Shown here piece by piece: positions 42,707-49,678 of a DNA stretch of 64,000 nt. The DNA comes from Chloroflexota bacterium (GTDB taxonomy: Bacteria; Chloroflexota; Anaerolineae; Aggregatilineales; Phototrophicaceae): the NCBI GenBank assembly GCA_020161935.1, contig JAIUNI010000002.1, forward strand, positions 62,001-126,000, written 5' to 3'. Position 1 is the stretch's first letter, and each line of letters opens with the position of its first letter. A program made the translations under genes and the position numbers. The notes under the pieces are model-generated. The model searched no databases. It saw only the letters and a list, made by a program, of their open reading frames with translations, and had not been told where the DNA came from.

Positions 42707-44217
42707 TCTTTCAGCATCCCTAACCGCCGCAGATGGTCAGCAAGTTTGGCTTCGGCTGACTGACGTGCCTGCACCGCTTCCTGATACCGCGCAATTGCTG
42801 CGTCCATATCAACCGGTTCTTCCGGCTCAACGGTATCCACATAACGCGGGATGTTCAGATTGTAGTCGTTCTCACGGACTTCATCGACGCTCACGACGCT
42901 GGCGTATCGTTCCTGATTTTCCCACGCATCATAGGCACTCACAATGTTGGCAACATCTTCATCCCGCAGCACATTCTGATTCGTGCCGTTAGCAAATCCT
43001 TCTGCCGCATGGATGAATAGAATCTGTCCGGTGCGGTCTTTACGCTTCGCCTTGTTGAAGATCAGTATAGCGGCGGGTATGCCCGTTCCGTAGAACAGGT
43101 TCGGTGGCAGACCGATCACCGCTTCCAGCCAGTCTTTTTCGATAATACCCTGCCGGATTTTGGCTTCCTGTCCACCTCGGAACAACACGCCATGCGGCAT
43201 GACCACGCCGCACATGCCATCCAGCATCAGCGTGGCAATCATATGCTGCACGAATGCCAAATCGCCATAGCTGGCAGGCGGCACGCCGAATTGAAAGCGC
43301 TCGGATTGATCAGCTTCGGCTTCTTCCTTGCCCCAACTGCTCAGTGAAAACGGCGGGTTCGCCAGTACCCGGTTGAACAACATCAACTGCCCATCACGCT
43401 TCAGCTTGGGATCACGGATGGTGTCACCTTTCTCGATGACCGCATCCAGCCGACCATGCAGCAGCATATTCATCTTGGCGATTGACCAGGTGTTGAGGTT
43501 CTTTTCCTGCCCGAACAAACGCAGATTGCGCGGGTTGCCACCGTGTTCCTGCACATAGCGGGCACATTCCAGCAGCATACCGCCACTGCCTACCGTCGGA
43601 TCGCAGATATACATGCCTTCTGTCGGTTTCAGCAGTTCGACAAGCAGCCGAACCACCTGACGCGGCGTGTAGAATTCGCCGCCTTTTTTCCCGGCATCGT
43701 CCGCAAACTTGGCGATGAGATACATATAGGCATCGCCCAGCATATCCGGGTTGGGGATTTCTTCATCCCCCAGCCGCATCTTGCCAAAGTGGGCAATCAG
43801 CCTGAGCAGCGTTACATCAGGCAGCCGCTCTTTGTTGTTGAAGTCAATCGGTGTCAGCACACCTACCAGGGCAGGGTTGTTCGGATGTTCTTCCAGCGCA
43901 TAGAACGCCTTTTGAATCTCCTCGCCAATGTTGAACGTTTTTTGGCTGAGATTTTTCCAGCGGGCGCGTTCCGGCACAAAGAATTGATGCTCATCCGGGT
44001 CTTCCGCAATCGCTTCGGCTTCGGCGCGGCTGCGACCCTCCGCCATCTCGCGTTCGATAACGGTTTTAACTTCGTCCTCGAACACGTCTGACAGGCGCTT
44101 GAGGAACAGCATACCAAAGATGTAGTTTTTGTAATCGCTGGAGTCAATGCTGCCCCGCAGGATATTGGCGCTCTCCCATAGGTGGGACTCCAGTTGTTTC
44201 TGGGTCAATTTGGTCAT
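42703..44217 (-). CDS. hsdM: Type I restriction enzyme, M subunit
   Basis: 504 residues from ATG 44217, where MTKLTQKQLESHLW is the usual HsdM start; an upstream ATG at 44283 adds 22 residues without family resemblance. N-terminal helical domain, then SAM motif I CDPTVGSGGML (about 200) and catalytic motif VLANPPFSLSSWG (about 285). N6-adenine methyltransferase of the type I complex. It is separated from hsdS and hsdR by the DUF433/DUF5615 pair, which is unusual. Confidence 0.93.
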   Translation of the reverse strand: MTKLTQKQLESHLWESANILRGSIDSSDYKNYIFGMLFLKRLSDVFEDEVKTVIEREMAEGRSRAEAEAIAEDPDEHQFFVPERARWKNLSQKTFNIGEEIQKAFYALEEHPNNPALVGVLTPIDFNNKERLPDVTLLRLIAHFGKMRLGDEEIPNPDMLGDAYMYLIAKFADDAGKKGGEFYTPRQVVRLLVELLKPTEGMYICDPTVGSGGMLLECARYVQEHGGNPRNLRLFGQEKNLNTWSIAKMNMLLHGRLDAVIEKGDTIRDPKLKRDGQLMLFNRVLANPPFSLSSWGKEEAEADQSERFQFGVPPASYGDLAFVQHMIATLMLDGMCGVVMPHGVLFRGGQEAKIRQGIIEKDWLEAVIGLPPNLFYGTGIPAAILIFNKAKRKDRTGQILFIHAAEGFANGTNQNVLRDEDVANIVSAYDAWENQERYASVVSVDEVRENDYNLNIPRYVDTVEPEEPVDMDAAIARYQEAVQARQSAEAKLADHLRRLGMLKD

Positions 44218-44326
44218 AGCGGTAATTTCATAAGGTTGAGTGGTTTCATTATCAATTCTACAGCAGGAAGGATTATAGGACATATGAGGCTGTAATGCGT
44301 GGGTAAAATACTGGCGGCTCGCAAAA

Positions 44327-44355
44327 AATATATGGCTGATTTAACGTCTCAGCCA
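44327..44355 (-). terminator. Intrinsic terminator of the second sigma-like gene
   Basis: Minus-strand stem TGGCTGA / TCAGCCA followed by TATATTTTTTGCG. Closely matches 18546-18577 and 2681-2710. Confidence 0.75.
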
Positions 44356-44367
44356 GGACGGTTGTGG

Positions 44368-45324
44368 TTAAGCATAAGCTGCTGAGAGCATCCGTGCAGC
44401 ACGTTTCATATACTTCGGAAATGTATTCGGGTTACGTCCGATGTCCAGTGCTGCCTGGCGGTAGGTCTTGCCGTCAATTTGCGCTCGGATCGCTCCGGCG
44501 ATGCAGACGGTGTGCTGGTACTGTTCCAACAGTGCATCGGCTGGCTCAGTATGCCCCCGCTGATACTTCTCACGCCAATTCTGATAAGGCGATGTGAAGT
44601 GACCATTGTTCCGATTCTCGGCTGGCTTATGCTCTGGCAGCGTGTAGCTGTGCCGTTCCAGAAACACCTGCGCGAATTCGTAGCGCACCTCCTGAAGCAT
44701 CGGTTCTTCGTAGGTCTTGTGCCAGTTCCAGGGGGTCACGCCTGCCAGCGCTGCCGCGTCTTTGCGTGTCACCTGCGTCGTCACAGCATACAGCGCGACC
44801 AGGTGCTTGAACGAGTCAGCGTACTTCTCCGCCAGCTTCCGCATGATTTGCTCAACATCAGTTCGGATGTCAATGTCGGTAGCCCAAGTTGCCCACTGCT
44901 CAACCGAGTTCCACCAACCGCTCGGTGCTGAAAACCCGGTGATGGTGTGTTCATCCCAGCTACTGCGCCAGTCGTAGCTCATCAGCGCTTCTAGGCTGTC
45001 GTATTTGTCGTCGTAGTAGCGCAGAGTGGAGATTTTGCACCGTGCCAGAATAAAAAACGCCGCCTGCTGGCGGGTTTTCTGTGCGAGGAAGTCCTTGTTT
45101 TCAACAAGTTCAAGCCAGAGTGCCATGAACCCGTGTTGGATGCAGTCCGGCAGGTAGTTGGTGCGGTGGATGCCCCTGCCTTTCATGACGTTGGTGACGT
45201 AATGCGCCAGATCGTCGTAAAGCTGTTGGAAGGTCAGCGAGCCTGCCCATGATGTTGGATAGGTCGCAACACGCGGAAAAGGACGAATTTGACCGCGAAT
45301 ATGAGAACGGAAATCAGAAGCCAT
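44368..45324 (-). CDS. Sigma-70-like protein of element III (paralogue of 2722-3600)
   Basis: 318 residues from ATG 45324 (GAGGGAG about 9 bases before). Shares IRPFPRVATYPTSWAG with the first copy. Region-2-like part about 25-70 (IHRTNYLPDCIQHGFMALWLEL); region-4-like part about 190-240 (FKHLVALYAVTTQVTRKDAAALAGV). The C-terminal 60 residues carry a second possible helix-turn-helix (YRQAALDIGRNPNTFPKYM). Likely role in element transcription or replication control is inferred. It has the same terminator and leader as the first copy. Confidence 0.55.
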   Translation of the reverse strand: MASDFRSHIRGQIRPFPRVATYPTSWAGSLTFQQLYDDLAHYVTNVMKGRGIHRTNYLPDCIQHGFMALWLELVENKDFLAQKTRQQAAFFILARCKISTLRYYDDKYDSLEALMSYDWRSSWDEHTITGFSAPSGWWNSVEQWATWATDIDIRTDVEQIMRKLAEKYADSFKHLVALYAVTTQVTRKDAAALAGVTPWNWHKTYEEPMLQEVRYEFAQVFLERHSYTLPEHKPAENRNNGHFTSPYQNWREKYQRGHTEPADALLEQYQHTVCIAGAIRAQIDGKTYRQAALDIGRNPNTFPKYMKRAARMLSAAYA

Positions 45325-45580
45325 GACGAACACTCCCTCGTCACACCGCTGGAATCTGCCAGCACGTCGAGCCACAACCGGCTCGGACTTGCCGGGACAG
45401 CATGAGGAGGGTTCCCTGTCAAACAAAAAAGCCACCGCGTGTTTTGGTGGCTTTTTAGGCAGGTAGTTCGGTAGTCCCGTCCTGAATGGATGGGACTAGC
45501 GTATTCGCCTGCTGGTGTTTGATAGGGCGGTTGCCTGTGCTGTAAAATCGCCGCGCCGACGGTTGTGCGAGGGGGATAGG
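45325..45580 (-). promoter_or_regulatory. Conserved structured 5' leader of the sigma-like gene (copy 2)
   Basis: Aligns with 3601-3868. Contains a clean terminator hairpin, AAAAAAGCCACC (45425-45436) against GGTGGCTTTTT (45446-45456), good in both directions; a GCAGG/CCTGC pair (45459-45463 with 45508-45512); AGTCCC/GGGACT (45473-45478 with 45492-45497) between them; and a GCTGG/CCAGC hairpin nearer the gene. Similarity to copy 1 stops abruptly at GTTGTGCGAGG (ending about 45571), where the two loci diverge. Confidence 0.55.
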
Positions 45581-45802
45581 ATTGTTAGGGCAAGAAAGAC
45601 AAAAAGGTGATCGTCTGAACTCCCCACCTTCTGTCTACTACGCTATTCAGACACTGATTCCTGTTCGAATTCAGCAAAGAACTCTTGGATTGAATGACAT
45701 TACGTTCTTTAGTCGCTCATCATCGGGGCACATGTCGCACCAGAAATTTCACGAACTCAGGCTATAGATAGCTGACATTCATTTATCGAGCGTAACAGTT
45801 TA

Positions 45803-46495
45803 TTATTTATCAAGTCCCGCTTTGGCTTCCAGCCCCCGGTAATCCAGGATTTGAATCTGGTGGCGTTCCACCCGGATCAGATTGTCTTTTGCCAGACTGC
45901 GCAAGGCGCGGTTGAGCACATCGGGAACAGTTCCCAGTCGATTTGCCATCTCTGCCTGTGTCGCCCAGCGGGGCCGCGACATCTGTTCCTCCGTTGACTG
46001 TTCAATCAAGTAACGAGCCAGGCGAGCTTCAATCGTTCGCAGCGACAAATCCTCGACCATATGAATGAGCTGCTGTACACGTTCAGCCAGGCGTTGGATG
46101 ATAACCCGCCCAAGTTCTGGATGCTGGTCAAGCAGCTTCAGTATGACAGTTTGCTGGATGACCCACACCGTTGTTGGTTCGAGAGCGATGACTGTCGCCG
46201 GGTTTGCGGACTCAACGAAAACGCCAATCGCATTAAAAACCTCACCTGGGCCAATGAAATGTAAAACCTGTTCGCGGCCATCCGGTGACATCTTAACGGC
46301 TTTGAGCCAACCTGCGCGGACGATATACAGGGCTACATCTTGTTCGCCTTCGAGGAACACGACCTGCCCTGTGTCGTATTGTTGAACCTTCATGTGTTGG
46401 GCAATTGTTTCGATCAGCGCGATGTCAAGATTAGCAAAGTAAGGGACGGTTGAGAGGGCACTTTTTATCTGATTAATTGCATCATCTGTGGACAT
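45803..46495 (-). CDS. Crp/FNR-family regulator
   Basis: 230 residues. Cyclic-nucleotide-binding-type sensor (GQVVFLEGEQDVALYIVRAGWLKAV, FIGPGEVFNAIGVF), dimer helix, and a C-terminal helix-turn-helix (TQAEMANRLGTVPDVLNRALRSLAKDNLIRVER). No FNR cysteine cluster. It is divergent from the ferredoxin-cupin gene, 204 bases apart, and may control it. The ligand is not predictable. Confidence 0.9.
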   Translation of the reverse strand: MSTDDAINQIKSALSTVPYFANLDIALIETIAQHMKVQQYDTGQVVFLEGEQDVALYIVRAGWLKAVKMSPDGREQVLHFIGPGEVFNAIGVFVESANPATVIALEPTTVWVIQQTVILKLLDQHPELGRVIIQRLAERVQQLIHMVEDLSLRTIEARLARYLIEQSTEEQMSRPRWATQAEMANRLGTVPDVLNRALRSLAKDNLIRVERHQIQILDYRGLEAKAGLDK

Positions 46496-46699
46496 AACTT
46501 CTACTTCTACATTCCTTTGATCGCACTGTCAGTGTTTGTCTTTCCTGCTTATTGTGAAACAAATCAACCAGACAAGCAATCTTTCATGGCGAAACTCGAC
46601 AAAAGTCGAAGATTTGTCTGTGCAAATGACGGAGGCTGTATTCAAGCAACAGTCATCGGTGAAGGCAAAGTGGTTAGACGGCGATAGAGTATTTTCCAT

Positions 46700-47242
46700 A
46701 TGACAAAAAGGCAACTAACGCTTCCAGTGCCGCTCATTGATGTCAATCGTTGTACCGGTTGTGGGTTGTGTGTTCGGGTATGTCCCACCAACGCCTTAAT
46801 CATGAGAGATGGCATTGCTATTGTGGCAAACCCACAGGCGTGTATCTATGCCGGTCACTGTGAACGCATCTATCCGGTGCAAGCCATTAGCCGACCCTTT
46901 CAGATCATGTTGTCCCGTGAGGAGGAAAATTCAGTGAAATCCATGTTTTATCCAGATTGGCAGGAAAAGGTCGTTTTTTCGCCCGGAGGCCCACAGCCGC
47001 AGATATTGGCGGAGAACGAGAAGCTAAAAGTCATCATCGGCAGCCTTGAAGTCGGTCAGAAGATCCCAGCGCATCCTGAGGCGCTGGCGGTGTACCACTT
47101 TCTCGAAGGAACGGGGTGGATGATCGTAGATGATGAACGGTATCCCGTTCGTCCGGGGGCGACAGTGATCACAGCGGAAGGTGCTAAACGCGGTGTAGAA
47201 GCTGAAACCCGATTGGTATTCCTTGCAACCCGAATCGCTTGA
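46700..47242 (+). CDS. Ferredoxin-cupin fusion protein
   Basis: 180 residues. The N-terminus is a ferredoxin: CTGCGLCVRVCPTNAL gives one full 4Fe-4S motif. The second motif, CIYAGHCERIYP, has Ala and Tyr in place of two cysteines, so only one cluster is expected. Residues about 95-175 form a cupin barrel (GQKIPAHPEALAVYHFLEGTGW, then RPGATVITAEGAKRG) with a single clear metal-type His. The start lacks a strong RBS. It heads a set with DUF2892, a multi-pass membrane protein and DUF1858, so a redox or nitrogen-oxide function is plausible but unproved. Confidence 0.7.
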   Translation: MTKRQLTLPVPLIDVNRCTGCGLCVRVCPTNALIMRDGIAIVANPQACIYAGHCERIYPVQAISRPFQIMLSREEENSVKSMFYPDWQEKVVFSPGGPQPQILAENEKLKVIIGSLEVGQKIPAHPEALAVYHFLEGTGWMIVDDERYPVRPGATVITAEGAKRGVEAETRLVFLATRIA

Positions 47243-47268
47243 ATTGATTAATAACCAGGAGAAGTAAC

Positions 47269-47511
47269 ATGACATTCGTGACATTTATGACCAGTAACCA
47301 GGGGCGCATGATGCGCGTTATCGCGGGCATCGTTCTGATGTCCATAGGCTTATTTGTTATCAAGGATACGCTGGGAACGATTCTCGCGCTCATTGCACTG
47401 ATACCCATTGCTGGCGGAGTGCTGGATTTTTGCGTAGCGGGATTCATGATGGGATACCCGTTCCGCGGGGCAAAAGCCCGTGAACAGCTTGCGCAGAAAC
47501 AACACAGATAG
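47269..47511 (+). CDS. DUF2892 (YgaP-type) membrane protein
   Basis: 80 residues; GRMMRVIAGIVLMSIG and LIALIPIAGGVLDFCVAGFMMG are the two transmembrane helices of DUF2892. AGGAG precedes the ATG. It follows the ferredoxin-cupin gene by 26 bases. DUF2892 is often joined to rhodanese or found near sulfur and redox genes. Confidence 0.8.
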   Translation: MTFVTFMTSNQGRMMRVIAGIVLMSIGLFVIKDTLGTILALIALIPIAGGVLDFCVAGFMMGYPFRGAKAREQLAQKQHR

Positions 47512-47572
47512 GGAGCCGCATCACAGAAACTTCGCAGCTTCAAAAACATTGGCGGACAAGAGGAGAAGAATC

Positions 47573-48796
47573 GTGCTCAATCCCTATTTTCTCGTGGTCT
47601 TTCTGTATATCGCGCTGGCTGTACTCGGGGCGTTGGATGCTTCGCTGATCAACTTCGAACTGCTGCCCGGTTTTGCGGGGCTGCGCTGGATGCGGGTGCA
47701 TTTCATCACGCTGGGCGCGCTGACGGAGTTCGCCTTTGGCATCTTGCCGATCCTGGTCGCGGCACGGGTCGGGCTGCCGCGACCTAAAATCCGGTGGGAC
47801 ATCTGGCTGACGCTAAATTTGGGGCTGCTCATCCTGCTGATGGGAATTCCGCCGATCAACGCTGTACTCATCACCACCGGCGGCACGCTGATCTTCATTG
47901 CAGCCACATTGCTCATGATGCAACTGGGAAAAATGCGCGCTACCGATACGGCGCAAAAATCTGAAGGCCGCAAATTCTATCTGGTGGGATTGGCATATCT
48001 ACTGCTGGGTATCCTGGTCGGCACAGGATTGTGGCAGGGCTGGAGCACGTGGCTGCAAATAAAAGTGCCGATTGAAGTCCATATCCACGCCAACAACTGG
48101 GGTTTCATGGCGCTGGTATTCGCCGGACTGCTGGTTGATCTGTATCCGAGTTTTGCCGGACGTTCGCTGGCCTGGCCGCGCTCGATCACGCCCATCTTCT
48201 GGATGATGACCATTGGCGCGCTGGGATTGGTGCTGGGGCCGTGGTTCCAATCGAACCTGTTCTCAGTACCCGGTCTGATCCTGCACCTGAGTGCGACAAT
48301 CTGGTTGCTGCTGAATGTCATCAAACCATTGGTGGGTGACCGCCAACTGCGGACACCGGGAATGCTGCATCTTATCACCGCCTACGCTTGGATTCTCGCC
48401 CCGGTTTTGGTTGCGCCCCTCATCATCCTCCAGGTGTCCGGCTTTCCCGGCGCGGGCATCGAGCAAAATGCGCCGCAGGCTCTGATCTACGGTTGGGTAC
48501 TCCAGTTTGGATATGCGATGATCCCCTTGCTATTCCGGCGCATCTTCCTGCCGGATACGCCCTCGAAACTTGGTGGAAACTGGTTCAGTCTGATTGCAGT
48601 ACATCTGGGTGGGGTTTTCCTCTGGGTCGGGATTTTCCTCCATGAGCAGCAGGCGACCCTGCATGGTGTGGCTTATGGGCTATGGTTTGTTTCGATGCTG
48701 CCCATTGCCTACGAATTGTGGCAGATTGTCCACAACGGGATAAATAACTTACAGGACAAAAATGTAGTTCCTGCCGCAGCCGAGTCGGGTGACTGA
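47573..48796 (+). CDS. Twelve-helix membrane protein, NnrS or heme-copper-oxidase-like
   Basis: 407 residues from GTG 47573, where GAGGAG stands 7 bases before; an ATG at 47480 overlaps the DUF2892 gene and gives a hydrophilic extension. About twelve hydrophobic helices. Conserved-looking histidines lie in RVHFITLGALTEF (first pair of helices), VHIHANNWGF (about 185) and HLGGVFLWVGIFLHE (about 360). Such intramembrane His patterns are seen in NnrS and in oxidase subunit I relatives, proteins of nitric-oxide or oxygen metabolism. The assignment is tentative. Confidence 0.55.
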   Translation: MLNPYFLVVFLYIALAVLGALDASLINFELLPGFAGLRWMRVHFITLGALTEFAFGILPILVAARVGLPRPKIRWDIWLTLNLGLLILLMGIPPINAVLITTGGTLIFIAATLLMMQLGKMRATDTAQKSEGRKFYLVGLAYLLLGILVGTGLWQGWSTWLQIKVPIEVHIHANNWGFMALVFAGLLVDLYPSFAGRSLAWPRSITPIFWMMTIGALGLVLGPWFQSNLFSVPGLILHLSATIWLLLNVIKPLVGDRQLRTPGMLHLITAYAWILAPVLVAPLIILQVSGFPGAGIEQNAPQALIYGWVLQFGYAMIPLLFRRIFLPDTPSKLGGNWFSLIAVHLGGVFLWVGIFLHEQQATLHGVAYGLWFVSMLPIAYELWQIVHNGINNLQDKNVVPAAAESGD

Positions 48797-48818
48797 GTTC
48801 AGTTTGGAGGAACGAACA

Positions 48819-49061
48819 ATGGAAATCACCAAAGAAACGCAGGTCGCGGACATTCTGGAGAAGTATGGTGATATTGCTGAGGTCATGGAGTTATTCGGCA
48901 TCAAGCGGGTAGGGCGCTACTCGCTGCGCACGCTGGTAGCCAAAGCCCTCACCGTCGAGTGGGCGGCGCGCATCCATCGCGTGCCACTGGATACCTTCCT
49001 GAAAATTCTACAACAGGCTGTGGAATCTAAAAGTCCACCGGATGAGCCGAACTCGGCTTAG
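48819..49061 (+). CDS. DUF1858 domain protein
   Basis: 80 residues from ATG 48819 (GGAGG upstream). TQVADILEKYGDIAEVMELFGI followed by a helical bundle fits DUF1858, found at the N-terminus of ScdA/Ric-type proteins and alone near NO-response genes. Here the usual Cys of the family is replaced by Ile/Lys after GI. Overlaps in transcription unit with the membrane protein. Confidence 0.7.
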   Translation: MEITKETQVADILEKYGDIAEVMELFGIKRVGRYSLRTLVAKALTVEWAARIHRVPLDTFLKILQQAVESKSPPDEPNSA

Positions 49062-49324
49062 GATGTATAATCCTCAATCATCTACAGGAATTGCGGTGTT
49101 TATCACTTACCTCTTCTCGTTCTCCGTCCAGGGCAATTTGAGCAACAATGTTGGAGACACCTTCACTGTTGGTAAAATGAGGATCTATCATCCGCAACCG
49201 AATTGAGACGGATGCGACAGTAACATTGGTATAAGCCATCACAAAGCAGTTTTTACTCTCGGTATCAGTGACCTGTAATGGTGATACCAAAACGAATAAG
49301 CACAAATGAATCGAGAATATTGGT

Positions 49325-49564
49325 ATGAGTCTGTCCAAACGATTGGATGAAGCGAGACGTGCTTTTACCAGAGGGGATATGGCGGCAGCGGCAGCGGATC
49401 ATTGGATGTCAACTTCACCTTACATGATGGTTATTCTACCCGCCGACGTGGACCTGAGCGAACTCAGCACCAACGAGCACTCCGACGATCCCTTTGTCAC
49501 GTGTGCAGGCACCCCCTACCAACACATCATGGTGCCGGTGGGGGACGCGGAGGGAGACCAGTAA
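49325..49564 (+). CDS. Small protein with a repeated C-terminal segment
   Basis: 79 residues. The end, DPFVTCAGTPYQHIMV followed by PVGDAEGDQ, recurs in a 44-residue frame at 59767-59901 (GPFVMWAGTPYPHLMV, LVGDAEQDQ), and the nucleotide similarity goes on past both stop codons. No known family. It could be a real small protein or a conserved non-coding repeat. Confidence 0.4.
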   Translation: MSLSKRLDEARRAFTRGDMAAAAADHWMSTSPYMMVILPADVDLSELSTNEHSDDPFVTCAGTPYQHIMVPVGDAEGDQ

Positions 49565-49655
49565 ACACGTCCAATTCGGGTTAACACACACAACAATCTA
49601 TTGCATCGGCACCATGCTTGCCGCCGTCATATTCGGTCAGTGCTCACCTCTTGTT
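49480..49655 (+). repeat. Dispersed repeat, copy 1
   Basis: Matches 59812-60000: CCCTTTGTCA, CACATCATGGTGC-like block, GGGGGACGCGGAG, GACCAGTAAACACG and, 60-90 bases on, ATTCGGTCAGTG(C/T)TCACCTCT. Confidence 0.6.
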
Positions 49656-49678
49656 GTTATCTCTTGGACGACTACAAA

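Noticed and set aside
46552..46567. Possible FNR box TTGTGAAACAAATCAA before the ferredoxin-cupin gene
   Set aside because: One half-site deviates, and the location could be chance; not strong enough.
49078..49338. Minus-strand 86-codon frame between DUF1858 and the small repeated protein
   Set aside because: No start signal or family; some natural-looking stretches, but evidence too weak to call.
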